Shown here: piece by piece, positions 1 to 11,810 of the stretch
Layout of the letters: every line of letters starts with the position of its first letter
Numbering within the stretch: position 1 is the stretch's first letter
NCBI GenBank assembly: GCA_029891345.1
Contig: CM057005.1
Location: 65,233,760-65,297,759, forward strand
Direction of reading: 5' to 3'
DNA: 64,000 bases
Source: Dryococelus australis
Lineage: Eukaryota; Arthropoda; Insecta; Phasmatodea; Phasmatidae
Notes under the pieces: model-generated
Seen by the model: the letters and a program-made list of their open reading frames with translations, nothing else
What the model was told of the DNA's origin: nothing
Databases searched by the model: none
Position numbers and translations under genes: made by a program

Positions 1-437
1 CCTTTTAATGTCCCCCGGTTTGATGCTTGTAAGCTTGGCAGGGGACGGCTTACAGAGTAACTTATAATCTAACTTAAATTAACGCCCGTGCCTTGCCCGG
101 GATTCGAACCCAAAGCCCCCGACTGCGCCACGGGAGGTCGGCTAAATTATTAAGTGATAGGGTCAACACTGCAAGTCCTATGCGACGAGTCTACGGGAGA
201 GACTGCATTTAAGTTCAGTACCTTACGGATAAGGCTACCAGACACAGGCCATCTGCTCCTAGGCCGCCCTTAGCACTCACGGTGCAAGGCCTCGGTCACG
301 CAAAATAACCCCAACCAGACGGCGTTATTAAAGAAAACTTTACAAAATAATGATTTTCAACACGGAGAGGAAGCCAGGTGGGCCTCCCTGAATCCACTCC
401 TGTGTTGAAATACAGCTGTGTGCTCTGATGTTTGCAG
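1..437. other. Upstream flank of nucleoside hydrolase exon 1
   Basis: No coding sequence is recognisable. Around 82-150 there is a tRNA-like stretch with a B-box in reverse orientation (gggattcgaaccc near 99-111), and nearly the same words recur at 54706-54735, so it is a dispersed repeat fragment. The sequence tttgcag at 431-437 reads as a splice acceptor. The first coding exon therefore probably starts at 438, with an untranslated exon further upstream, outside the window or unrecognised. Confidence 0.5.
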
Positions 438-452
438 GCGAGGAAAGTCGGC

Positions 453-653
453 ATGTCTGTGCGGGGCGCCCTGCGGCTGGTGGTCGACGTCGACGTGGGC
501 TCGGACGATGCTATGGCGCTGATGATGTGCGCGGCTGCGGAGCGTCGCGGTGCCGCGCGCCTGCTGGCCGTCACCTGCGTGCACGGCAACACCAACCTCG
601 ACAACGTGTGCGTCAACACGCTCAAGACTCTTCACACCATCGGCCGCCTCGAC
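453..653 (+). CDS. Inosine-uridine nucleoside hydrolase, coding exon 1 (residues 1-67)
   Basis: This is the first of five exons that join to a 326-residue protein (family members are usually about 310-340). Nucleoside hydrolases cleave the N-glycosidic bond of ribonucleosides, giving base and ribose, in purine/pyrimidine salvage. Visible here is the family signature DVDVGSDDAMAL (residues 12-23); the aspartates at 12, 14, 18 and 19 correspond to the Ca2+/ribose-binding set. HGN follows at 44-46. The ATG at 453 is the first in frame after a likely acceptor at 437 and lies just before the first beta strand, as usual for the family. The exon ends GAC|gtgagt, phase 0. No signal peptide is seen, so the protein is presumably cytosolic (inference). 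Its GC content is far higher than that of the introns. Confidence 0.92.
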
Positions 654-659
654 GTGAGT

Positions 660-1190
660 GCTATCCCTTCCTTCACCACCGCCTCCCTCCCTCTCTCTTC
701 TTCCTTGGTGCATTCTTTCTTTCCCTCTTCCTATCCTCGCTCCCCCTCTCCCTATCCTCGCTCCCCCTCTCCTTCCTCCATGCCATGCTCCCTCTCCCAC
801 CTCCCTGGCACAATTCCTCTCTTCCTTCTTCCCTACCTCCCTCCCTCTCTCTTCTTCCTTGGTGCATTCTTTCTTTCCCTCTTCCCTACCTCACTCCCCC
901 TCTCCCTTCTTCCTATCCTCGCTCCCCCTCTCCCTTCTTCCTATCCTCGCTCCCTCTCCTTCCTCCATGCCATGCTCCCTCTCCCTCCTCCCTGGCACAA
1001 TTCCTCTCTTCTTCCCTACCTCACTCCCTCTCTCCATTCTCCCTTACCTCGCTCCCCTCCCCCTTCTTCAGTACCTCACTCCCTCTCCTCCATCCATGCC
1101 ATGCTCCCTCTTCCTCCTTCCTGGCACAATTCCTCTCTTCCTTCTTCCCTGCCTCACTCCCTCCCCCTGGTGCACTCTCTTCCTTCTTTA
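660..1190. repeat. Pyrimidine-rich minisatellite in intron 1
   Basis: The + strand is nearly pure C and T for 500 bases, starting a few bases after the exon 1 donor. Higher-order units recur. The string tccatgccatgctccct occurs near 778, 965 and 1092, cctggcacaattcctctctt near 804, 991 and 1119, and ggtgcattctttctttccct near 703 and 858. Long open frames here in several phases are artefacts of the low complexity (Pro/Ser/Leu-rich). Confidence 0.9.
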
Positions 1191-1235
1191 CTACCACGCT
1201 TCCTCCTATTCCTTCCTCACTACACACCACACTGT

Positions 1236-1994
1236 TAAGGTTGAAGTAAAGCAACTGCCTATGGGGCACTGCACCTCACTGTACAATGTGAAGAACTCAT
1301 TAAGAAAGTAGTATCGACACCATGGAAATTGTCAGAATACTGTAAATTATGCTGTATTTGAAAGAAGAATGTATATATTTTGCAACAATATAAAATATTA
1401 TACTAAAATATACTTTTTAAATGTAAAGAATTAATCGATCGATAGTCTGCAATTTTAACCAAATTTATGCGCATTTCCGTTTCGGATGCTTCGGAAAGTA
1501 GAATTTACAAGAAAATATTCTTCAAGAAAGATCGTCATGATATTATCTGTGACCATGTGTGATAACATCATAGTAATAATGTATCATATCAATTTTATAA
1601 CTAACTTTACTTATGTCAGTTTCAGCCATAAATGTTTCTGAAAAATAGATGCACATAAAATAAATTATAAAAAATATTTCCTACATTATTATCACAATTT
1701 TCTTACACACAATCATATAAAACATTGTGAAGATATTCCATGACGAAGATTTTCTTGTAATTCCGGGTTTCTGAAGCATCCAGAATTGAAAGGTGCTTAA
1801 ATTTTGTTAAAAATTTAAACTATTTTAATCGATTATTTTTTACATTTAAAAATTATATTTTATTAAAGTATTCTATAATGTTACAAACTATATACATTCT
1901 TCTTTTGTATACAGCGTAAACCGCACATTACTGACAATTTTTATGGTATCTGTAGTACTTTATTATGAGTTCTTCGCGTTTTACTTCAACCTTA
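1236..1994. mobile_element. Foldback DNA element with arms of about 300 bp
   Basis: The left arm begins TAAGGTTGAAGTAAA at 1236 and the right arm ends TTTACTTCAACCTTA at 1994. Inner blocks also match in inverse order: gaagaactcattaagaaagt against tactttattatgagttcttc, the AT-rich stretch around taatcgat, and agatcgtcatga against its inverse near 1740. The arms run to about 1560 and from about 1720. No transposase is present. This is a palindromic, non-autonomous element inside intron 1. Confidence 0.8.
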
Positions 1995-4167
1995 TGAGCG
2001 TGTGTGACATGACATGAGTTAATGCTAAACACGATAATTGACATTTACTGGTTTCTCGCAGCAAAGCCAATACAGAACATCCAAGAAAGGACAATACTAG
2101 GTAGCAGTTTATACCAGCTCTGTGAACAAGTATTTTGCCAAAGTGAGACATTCCTATAAATATATTTGTCGTGCTGTACATTTTTACAATCATTTGAGAC
2201 GCAAGATATCCTACTGAAAAAAAAAACTCACCACTGGTAAAATATCTGCTGTCAAAGTTGGAAAAAACTATTATATATCTAGGATTGTAGTTTCTTAGTT
2301 TTTCTATGCTTGCTTCCAAAGATCTATGTACTTCAGTGAAGTTAGCCATTAGTTTATGTCACGCACTCTCTTCAGCTCTGAACACTGTAAAGAGACACAG
2401 ATGTAAACATGCGAAAATGGAAGTGCGTGCTTCTATAGCCTTTTCACGGTTACCTTAAACTTAAGACGAGGTAGGACTTACCTTATCCGTACGTCCCGAA
2501 CATTGGCTCACCAATTGCCACAAAATCTGTCAAAAACCACAATCACGGGACATTTGTATGTGCTTGGTTTTTCAATGAATACGCGCCTTTTTAAAACTAA
2601 ACTGTATTGTGCGATATCGATTGCATCGTAGTTCTATTACAACTCAGTCGGGAAAGTGTACCAATGTCTTGAAGCACGTACTAACGAAAACACTGTGCTG
2701 ACCTTGGTTGAATACACGTAGGTGGCTCTGTTGAAAAAACAGCTGTTCAGTTTTGTGACAAGAGAGGTAGTTACTGCTCGTACGGCATGCGCGCTCTACC
2801 CACGATACACTTTTCGGTTCACAATTCAGTCTGACGTCATTTCGTCATGCCACTTACTCATGTGTTTTTTTTTTACTCGTCTTTTAGTACTTCATTACTT
2901 CGTAAATGTTGATCAATCGCAGCTATAGGTACTTACTGCAGTAACCATCAACAGAGCCATAACACACAAAAATAGAAAATGTGTGACCATTTATTTATGC
3001 TAAATTGCATGTTATTTTTCAGGCAGTTTATATTTATGACGGAAAAAATGTCATATGCATTTTTTTTTTTAATTTTAACGCAGTTATATTATTTATTAGA
3101 TATGTTATTTTAATAAAACTTTTTAATAAATGGCGCGAAATTTTGTAACACGATACATACGAATGTAATAATTTTTATGTTCGTTTCTCCGTTACCACTA
3201 TAGTTGGTTTTCAAAGCGCTTTACTTAGCATTCGAGGAAATTACCGGGAACTGGTGGCGTTGCCGTTATTATCGTAATACGGAGATCTGCTTACTCTCTT
3301 CAAATCGTGCTACCGTTTGGTTTTATTTACATTGATGACGTAGCTTAAATTGTGAAAAGTAATCAAGCATAAAAAATCGTTACTGTTATAATTTTTTTTA
3401 ATTTTATTTTACAAATAACAGATTTTCTTTCGTGGCTCGGTGTATCTTTTGGGCGTGAGTTTAAAACTCCGTCGGACCAACATTTTTTTATTATTAAATT
3501 TTACATGCGGATAATATCACGGTACGTAAAGAAAACAACTATATTTTGCAACCAGTCAGTAATTTTCGTCAAAATGAAAAATAACTTAGTCATTTTCAAG
3601 AAAATGAATGAAAAACTATACTAGTAAGCAATCACTTTATGTAAAAGGCGAACAGTAATACAGCAATAGTAAGATGTGCTAGCTAGTTTTTTACATAGGT
3701 TTACGCAAGTCGCTAACTGGTAGCAGTTCTACGAATGCAGTTCATATTTACTACAAACCACACACTGCGCATCCACCGAGCGTGTCAAATGCTAGTACGC
3801 GAATTGCTGTCGTGTAATATGAATCTTCCACGGCGGCTAATATAGCGGCTGGTATACCGGCTCGTGCACCAAAATACAGATCACGCATATCTTTGGAAAG
3901 AGGAGACTCTAGGCTACGCACAGGCACCCTTAATGTCCGTAAAGTTGACGCGGCGCGCTCGATGAACGACGGCACGAGCACACTACCTCCGCTGTACCCG
4001 ACCCGATGGACATAGCGAGTGAAGATGACGCCCATTCATCTGTTGAAGACGTCTCCGAGCGGATGGATATCAAATATCAACATCAATCTAATTGCTGCCG
4101 TAGAAGTATCACGTTAAACCAACGGCCGTGCGCCCCGACACAGCTCCGCCCGATTTTTACTGTCAGT
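1995..4167. other. Intron 1 sequence, mostly AT-rich
   Basis: Mostly AT-rich sequence without recognisable genes. The exception is a GC-richer segment, about 3751-4160, holding a 94-codon open frame on the - strand (4035-3751) whose product I do not recognise. It could be an unknown exon, a CpG-rich regulatory segment or a repeat fragment. No splice-site pair was confirmed. Confidence 0.4.
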
Positions 4168-4587
4168 TATAGGCTGTTCGCGATCAAATGGGCACTTTTG
4201 AAATACCTGCTTAAGATCTACTTGTACGCACATTGTGTTTCTTCCGCCTCATGCAAAATTAACATTGCCATGGGCCTCGTCACTTTATTCGCGCGTTGGT
4301 CAAGTGTAACTGTGTAATTATTACAAAAGAAAATGTCTTGCAAATCTGCTCACTTTTACACTTCGACGCATTAAAAAGAACAGTAGGCGAAACAAATGAT
4401 TTAAGTTATTACAAATGGTTTCCTGACACTTTTTATTCGACGTTAAGATATGGAACTACTTTCCATTCATCGTTACGAACTTTACTGACCTCATGTCACT
4501 CAGTTCGTTCGTTAAAATGTATACAGGTAGGGTGAGTGGCTTTTTTCTAAGGTTTCTTTCAAAAGTGCTTATCGTGCACAGCCTTTA
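4168..4587 (-). mobile_element. MITE, long form (420 bp)
   Basis: It starts TATAGGCTGTTCGCGATC and ends with the inverse, ...GTGCACAGCCTTTA. The interior matches, in inverted order, the copy at 34155 (including ttccatatctta...agttccat and ggctcactgag words), so this copy lies in the reverse orientation. TA or TATA is the likely target site. No coding capacity. Confidence 0.8.
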
Positions 4588-5355
4588 CTAAATAAACTGG
4601 TTTCCATCCCCCCCCCCCCAAGTGATGAGTAGGTGGTCACAAAACTCACGATACTTTTTTTTTTTTTTTTTTTTTTTTGCGCTTTGAAATTTTTCCTCTC
4701 CAGCCTTATCAAAGCATATATTTCCAAATATTTACATATATAATAGTATTATTTTCCCATTATGCGACACATCATAAGTTTGATTAGGCCCAATGGTTCT
4801 ACGTAACCATTTCATATCCATATCACAATCTTGCGGGGTATCTACAATACATGTACAGATTTTTTCGGCTAAGATGTTCACCCCAAATATCTTCTGAACC
4901 ACTGAAGATATCAAAATTTATTTTTGTAATTTGTAAATGGCATTACAGGGCTCATAAACCCCCTTCTATTTCTGTTCAGAGATGTATTTTATTACTGAGA
5001 TAACGATATCAACTTTGGTGTGACATACCCACTTCTCCCAATAGCGTATTATGTTAATTAACGGAGAGTTCAGTGCAGGTTTTTCTGAAAATCCGACGAG
5101 CACTTTTGAGATATAAGGGGGTTTTCGTAGATGTATGCATTGGACTGTACCTGCGGCGGGGTAGGTTATGTCATTCGCTGGGAGATGTCCAGTGGAAAGT
5201 TCCTACACATACCTTGCTGTGCTCATTGCATTGCATTGGTGTGAAGTATGAAAAAAGCACGATTGCTTGGTGAATTATGAAAATCAAGTTAAACACACGT
5301 TTTATTTGTCAAACACAAACACCACCAACAAACAACCGTTAGCATGCGCAGTATC
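4588..5355. other. Intron 1 sequence between MITEs
   Basis: Contains a C run near 4610 and a T run of more than 20 near 4656. No gene, repeat family or structured RNA was recognised. Confidence 0.4.
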
Positions 5356-5595
5356 TATAGGCTGTTCACGGTAAACTGAGCACTTCTGACGTCCTAGTTA
5401 CTTTTTCCTTTCATCGATTTTCTAGCCTTTAACCACTTTTTAAAATAAATATTGACATGTAAGTAATTGACACAGTGTATATGTTCCACCGCGCTCGGAA
5501 GTTAACGCCGAAGGCTAAAATAAAATATATTTATTGGCTATTGTTCAAAATGAGAGGGCTTTCAAGAGTTCTCACTTGATCGTGAATAGCCTATA
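5356..5595. mobile_element. MITE, short form (240 bp)
   Basis: TIRs are TATAGGCTGTTCACGG at the left and GATCGTGAATAGCCTATA at the right. The interior matches the 240-bp copy at 44783 (shared stretches include tattgacatg/tattgccatg, the ttccaccgc word and aaaatatatttattg). It shares its TIR with the 420-bp form but not the interior. Confidence 0.85.
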
Positions 5596-6377
5596 GAACA
5601 ATTTTCACTCTCCACTGCTGTATTCTAATTGAACTGTAGGGCATCTGTGGAATGTAGAACTGACGTCGCTGCTTTCCGTCAGATTGCAGTTTTTGAGACA
5701 GGTACATAAAAAATCGGAAATTTTCGCCGGCGCGATTGAAAAGTATCCATTCAGAATGATTACCATTCCAGAAATTTTGCATCCAAACTTGCGCAGAAAA
5801 ATCCGGAATGGTAACCGTTCCGATTTTATTAGCAAAGCATTGAGTTACTGAATCCCTGAAAAGTATATATTGTAGGAATGGTTACCATTCCGGATTTTTG
5901 TACCGACATTCACACCCCAAATATCCTGAAAAGTGCCCACAGTCTGAATCTTTACAATTCCGGCATGTGTCCAAAACACGCACACATTATTCCTCAATGC
6001 AAATAGGCTACACGCGACAATCATTTATTGGGAAACTCCAAGCTTCGCTGATGCGTGAAGCTTCGAGTCACCACCAAAAAAAAAAAAAAAAAAAAATTGC
6101 CGGCTCGCCTTGAATCACTGATTTGGGGCTATACTCCCCTGCTGGCGCTGGGGCTCTGGCTCGGTGCACAATGTACGGTTGTAGAGTATTTTCAAGTGCG
6201 AGGGCGCTACGCTTGAAAATCATTTGTGGGGAAACTCCAAGCTTAGCTGAAAACTAAAAAAAACACACATACCGGAATTGTAAACATTCCGACTGTGGGC
6301 ACTTTTCAGGATATTTGGGATGTGAATGTCGGTACAAAAATCCGGAATGGTAACAATTCCGAATGGATACTTTTCAG
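5596..6377. mobile_element. Palindromic MITE (5856-6377) plus a nested TIR fragment
   Basis: The inverted arms begin CTGAAAAGTAT at 5856 and end ATACTTTTCAG at 6377. They match for roughly 130 bp each through the gtaccgacattcac, aaatatcctgaaaagtgcccac and caattccgg blocks, and again through ggaaactccaagctt. A third copy of the outer TIR sits at about 5737-5840. The TIR contains the short palindrome GGAATGGTTACCATTCC near 5876. No transposase is present. Confidence 0.8.
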
Positions 6378-8392
6378 CCCCCCCCCCCCCTTTTTCGCCA
6401 CCCGACTTCAACTACCCCATCTAACTGCGCCTCCAAGCCCGGCCTGGCTGTGCTAATAGTGCAGTAACACCAGGCGAATATCACCGTTTTCGTGGAAAAT
6501 CCCTGCAAATTCTACGTGCAGTGCTACAAATTATACGAATTACGTGTGTTCGTCGATATTTCCCTACCTTAATAAGAGCAAGCACTTGAAGTTCCACTGT
6601 GAAGCCGTGCCACGTGCATGGTGTTGACCGGCGCGGAAGAACAGCGCGGCGAGCAGCAGCATTTGTGTCCGCACCTGACACGACACTCTCCAGTACTGAC
6701 GCATAGCGTAAATTAAGTGTAAACTAGACTGGCAACAGCGATGTCTATCCATCTAATCCAAACGTGCGAAAGCACGTGGCCTTGGATTTAACCGTACAGC
6801 CATACAACATTCCTAATACAAAAAATGTCGAAACAACAAAAACGCGAGTATTCACGGGCAGAAAATCATCAAAAACTCGTCAAATCCATGATTCGAAGGT
6901 CCATTAAACTCGCAGAAAAGTCAAACGGCACCAACACATAGTGACGCCCAGATTCCGACGCCGAGGGCCAAAAACACGAACCGCACACGACGGCGGATAT
7001 TACACTACTACAACGATGTTATTGAGCGGTCGCTATTTTTTTTTTTTTGGCCCTCTCCACGCATAACAACTTAGTCGGCACAACTACTGCATCACTTCGA
7101 ACTATGAAGTTGGCGCTACTGAGTACTTGCAGCGCTTCTGGCGGATATGCCTTGAACTTCTTAAAACTGCAGTACAAATATTACTATAATCACACGTACC
7201 GTTCAATACCTTTAGGAAATTTGAACACTTGTGAACCACCTTCAACAGCGGAATAAAATGTAATATGTGTGGGACCTGAAGGTTACGAAGTTCTGCCAAG
7301 AATTGCAACGCATTTCAGAAATTCAAACTTATCCTGGCGTTACGCTATCATCAACAACAACAATATGGCCAGGCAACATAATAAAAGTTAGGAGGCAATT
7401 TTTTTTCCCCGTAAATCTGTGAGAATGCATAATTTTCAAATGCATAAAATACTTAACCTCCCGCAGTGTAACAACTAGGAAACAATTTGTAATTGATTTA
7501 ATGGGTATCAAAAGACTTCACTATAATGAGGGTATGCGTAGAGAGGCCTGAAAAAATAAGCGACCTGTTGTTCCCTATCCTGTGAACACCCCCCCCCCCC
7601 CGTACTGACGTATGCCCGCCCAGCTGGTTACCCTAATCGCCGCTGGGAAGCGCTGGCGTATAGCGGCGCAGCTGTAGCGCGGAAAAATGAACTAGTGGCG
7701 CCCAGAGTACTACACCGCCCCGGAAGAGGTTTTTCTACGCATATTATGAACAGTATCGAATATTTTAGAAGTTTCCCTGTAATCTTATTGGCTGGGACTT
7801 TTGAATTACCCCCGTCAGGAAGGGGGGTAACAGCCAAAAGTTTAGTGTATATATATATATATATATACACGCACACACACACACACACCACACACACCAG
7901 GGAGTCTGCTGATTCGTGGAGAAGGGCAGCTCCTGGGTTTCTGCACACAAAGTTAAGTTATTACTCTGTATAAAATACGAAAAGTTATGACCGCTCTGGC
8001 CAAAATGAACAAAGGGCACACGTTGTCCTGTTGGTAGATGTAGTTCGTTCACTACTGGGACAGACTATATTCTCTCTCCGTGCTGTCAAACTAGCTGTAC
8101 CGGCGCCAGTCACCGATTGTAGTGACGATGCATGCAGCTGACGACTAAGTTGTTCTTCAAAAGTCTGTTCCACAGTCGTGAACTGACTAAGACACTTTTC
8201 TTTGCTAGCCAGTATGTTAGAATTTGTCTGCATCAATTCAAGTCGGCTAAGTAAAGTTAAAATTTATGTTTTCTTGGCAGCCGTACCTAAGAGTACATTT
8301 TTTAATGATAAGAGAAAATAACCAATCATTCTCTGTAAAATGGTAAAATGCTAGTTATTGAAGTAACATTTTATGTCAAGGTAATTATGATT

Positions 8393-8444
<52 letters not shown>

Positions 8445-9010
8445 AGTGAAAGGTTATTCATGATACAGAATACAAATACATGGCTTTTAATTTTGTGAAA
8501 TATTTAAACAAACCATTATTTGTTAAAATAACGTTTTCTCGGCAAGCCATTAATCTTATATGAGATGCATTTTTACGATTACATTTTAAGAATGTGGTCA
8601 TAGAAAATAATAGAAGTTGTGAGACCGTTAAAGTAAATAAAAGTAAATGAGCGTCTTTTGTCAGAAAGGTGCTGATATTAGAAACTATGTGAGTTTATAT
8701 ACAAATATTTTATGGCGCCATATTGTTTTATGCGTATAGCTAAATGTATTCCAATAGCTTTATCTTGGTGAAAAAAAAAAAGAGTTTTCAAGCTGTCTCA
8801 GCAAATATTTCTCTATAGTGTATTTTATAATATGTATGTGTTGTTTTGGATCTGTTTATTTCCATGTAAATGATATGCCACATCTTATGAATAAATAAAA
8901 AGAAAGTATCTTGCAGAATAATTCATGTGTTATTTGTTCATTGCCAAAGAAACTTAAGGTTTCGGTTCTATCTTGTCTTGTTGGTGTTTTGGATGTGAAT
9001 AGCGGGCTGG
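6378..9010. other. Intron 1 sequence with microsatellites
   Basis: No gene is recognised. Simple tracts are a C run near 6380, another near 7590, a mixed (TA)n-(CA)n tract at about 7848-7897, and a (TA)n tract at about 8395-8441. Open frames over the mixed tract (7628-8052) encode only IY/TH dipeptide runs. Confidence 0.5.
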
Positions 9011-9254
9011 TATAGGCTATTCACGGTAAAGTGAGCACTTTTTAAGGCCATCCCAACAGTCATTAACCGCTAATAAATATATCTAGTTGTAGCCTTAGAC
9101 CTTAACTTTTGAGATTGGTGAAATGTATACACGGAATTAAAAGACAACAAAATGTAATATTTATATTAAAAGACAACAGGAAGATAGTAATTTGGCGAAA
9201 GTAAAAATTTAGAAGGGCCTTAAATAGTGCTCACTTTATCGTGAACAGCCTATA
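9011..9254. mobile_element. MITE, short form (244 bp)
   Basis: Starts TATAGGCTATTCACGGTAAA and ends TTTATCGTGAACAGCCTATA, the same terminal inverted repeat as the copies at 5356 and 44783. It lies inside intron 1 of the nucleoside hydrolase gene. Confidence 0.85.
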
Positions 9255-10565
9255 TCAAGCCCATTTGCCACGTCCTTCGATAAGGGCGTAGCAATATTAA
9301 AAAGTAATTTTATGAATAAGGTTTTTGTGTATGCAGTATGGGGGGGGGGGTGGATAACCACCTTAACACTCCATACGACATAGAAGGAAAAAAAAGACAC
9401 AGCTGGCTCTACTATATCTTAGAAAAAATGGCTGTGAAAAAAATCAATCTAGGAGTTCAAAAATATGGACTAGAGTTTAATACCAAATACGCTTATAGAA
9501 AGTATGTTTTATGCTATATTTTATTATTGCATGGTGCACTGTATTGTAATATAAGTCAAGCTGTTGAACACATGACTGCAGTGAAATATCTCTTTACCAG
9601 AGTTTTCATTTTCATTGTATGTTCATTATGGGTGTGCGCAGATTTAGGTAAAAGATGGTTGATTGGTATGTGATGGGGAGGGAGGTATGGGAGGGAGATT
9701 CAAACAAACCGAAAAATGAAGATCCACATAAATGAGAATACGAATAAAAAGTAAGAATATATTTTAACATTGTCATTTTAGTCATTGCTATACTAAACAT
9801 ATTCTTAATCCAGTGATCAGTTTAAACTTACAGACTTAGTGAAAATAGGATATGTAGGTAGTTGGGCCTAACGTCTCGTCGACAGCGAGGTCATTAGAGA
9901 CGGTACAAGTTGCACAGGGAAGACGGAAACAATAACAAAATACTCAATAAAATACCTACACAATTCTAACATGGGGTACAAAACGATATGAACAATTGGT
10001 GAACTGGTTTTACTGACAAAGTCGAAGAACCAAAATTCAGTGTTTTCTGACAAAAAAAAAAAGGAAAAAATATTGTTTTGGTATTCTCTGGTGTTGAAAA
10101 CTGCCCCAGTTTTTCAGGCAGCTCACAATCCACTACACGGCACAACCGAGCGCCTTGAGCTTGTGAGACGCACGTGTCAACCATTTTTTCTGTTAAATTT
10201 CTCAAATGTATGCTAACCACTTTATATATATATGTATGTGTATTAAGCTATATATATACACATAGAGAGCTTAAATACACAGATACACATACATATCTAC
10301 AGATATACACATACAATAATATTTAACATGAGGGGCAGAGCACGACGTACACCCCGACACGGGACACTGACCTATAACATTACCACCTATCAACTATTAC
10401 TACTGGAACATTAAGGTGCACACTTGTAAGGACCGAGGGGTGGGCAGCGCACGGTTGTGAAAATAGGAAATTAGCAAGTTCTGTTTCATTTTCCTAATGG
10501 CATGGTGCAACTGTGGTGTAGTTTCTTCCCCTGCGGACGACTTCGATGTTCGATATGGTTCGCAG
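9255..10565. other. 3' part of intron 1
   Basis: Contains a G run at about 9341-9350, a (TA)-rich tract near 10222-10265, and at about 9866-9920 a copy of the motif taacgtctcgtcgacagcga that recurs in the tandem duplication at 30925. No gene recognised. The intron ends ttcgcag at 10565. Confidence 0.5.
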
Positions 10566-10743
10566 ATTCCCGTGTACCGGGGAGCCGGCGAGTCTCTGGT
10601 GGATACGTTCTGCAGGGCGGAAGACATCCACGGCGGCGATGGGTTTGGAGACTTCGTATACGACGACCCTCCAGACGTCGAGGCCAACCTGCAGAAGGAG
10701 CACGCAGTCACGTTCCTTACACGGACAGTCAGGGAGAACCCAG
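10566..10743 (+). CDS. Nucleoside hydrolase exon 2 (residues 68-127)
   Basis: Joins exon 1 in phase 0 to give GRLD|IPVYRGAG, matching the family strand that precedes the substrate lid. HGGDGFGD at residues 89-96 corresponds to the family's H-G-x-D-G-x-G-D segment, whose histidine lies in the active site. The acceptor is cag|ATTCCC, and the donor CCAG|gtaaca leaves phase 1 and a split glycine codon. Frames open on the opposite strand over this exon are shadows. Confidence 0.93.
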
Positions 10744-11810
10744 GTAACACTTCCCTCCTCTTGTGAACTTCCAACTACAGCACCCTCTCTCTACTAGTCG
10801 TTCATCTCTAATAATAAAGCACGAGTTACGTTGTCTTTGACGGTTTTTCCCAGTCTCTTCTTAGTTATAGTCTTAACTATAGGTACACTCAGGAGGTATT
10901 CATGGCCCCAATCGCCGGCAATGGCTGCCCAATCTCTCTCTGCCGCGATGCATGTCTCCTTGCATGATTTCCTTTCCTTGTAGGCGTAAGGGGTTAGCCC
11001 TGAGACGCAATAAGATTCCGCCCTACCCACCGGGCTTCCACTTATACGTTAGTTAGAAAAAATCTTGTGAACTTCACCTCCTTCCTCTAGAAATCACGGA
11101 GATAGGATTAGTGATTAAATGGCTTGTTATGACTTGGCTGAAGCTACTTTTGCTAACACGCAAAACATGACGTGGTTGCTTGTTTATGTGACGACGGCGG
11201 AAGCCCTGGGGGGGGGGGGGGGGGAGCCGGGACGATGAAAACTGAATCATTAATTTTTTATGGAGGGATATAAAAGAAGAAAAATTGATTTTTAATAATA
11301 AAATTAAACACATGCTACAAGTAGAATGATTATGGGAAGTCTCGCACAACGAATTCCGGAGTAGGCACCGGCTGCCGCCATGTTTAATTTCTCTTTTTCC
11401 CCGTTTTTATCTCAAGGTACCTATTTCGCAAAGACCCGAATGAACGTTTTGATAGACTTAGCTATGTGATTGACCTTAAAAAATGGGGCTATCTCTCGCA
11501 CATTAACGAGATATATTCAATCAGTAGTTATTTGAAGGACTGGGAATAGAGCCCATGATGTGATGAACTGCTTTATTCTGAAATTGCAATTACATAATAA
11601 TAAATAATTATTATCAAATAATTGTTTCTTCTTTATTTTTGTTTGTCGTATCCTTTTTTTCCATCACAACTTTAAAGTGCTGCTATAAACACTCTACTAT
11701 TAACGGAAATATCTGCATATAAAATTGTAATAAAGACTTTAGTATAAAAATGCATTCAGAACATTAATTCCGTCGACATATACCAACTTTGAGACAGTTG
11801 GCGAACGAAT
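10744..11810. other. 5' part of intron 2
   Basis: At about 10983-11040 there is a repeat fragment (gtaaggggttagccctgaga...) whose inverse recurs near 31405-31445. A G run lies at 11211-11224. The remainder is AT-rich and unassigned. Confidence 0.45.

Noticed and set aside
428..1311. Long + strand frames rich in Pro, Ser and Leu
   Set aside because: Only the part before the exon 1 donor at 653 is real coding. The remainder is the C/T minisatellite, open in several phases because of its composition.
7628..8052. Open frames over a TA/CA tract
   Set aside because: Ile-Tyr and Thr-His dipeptide runs from a microsatellite on both strands.
10400..10797. Four further open frames over nucleoside hydrolase exon 2
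   Set aside because: Shadows of the GC-rich exon; none has its own splice context or conserved residues.
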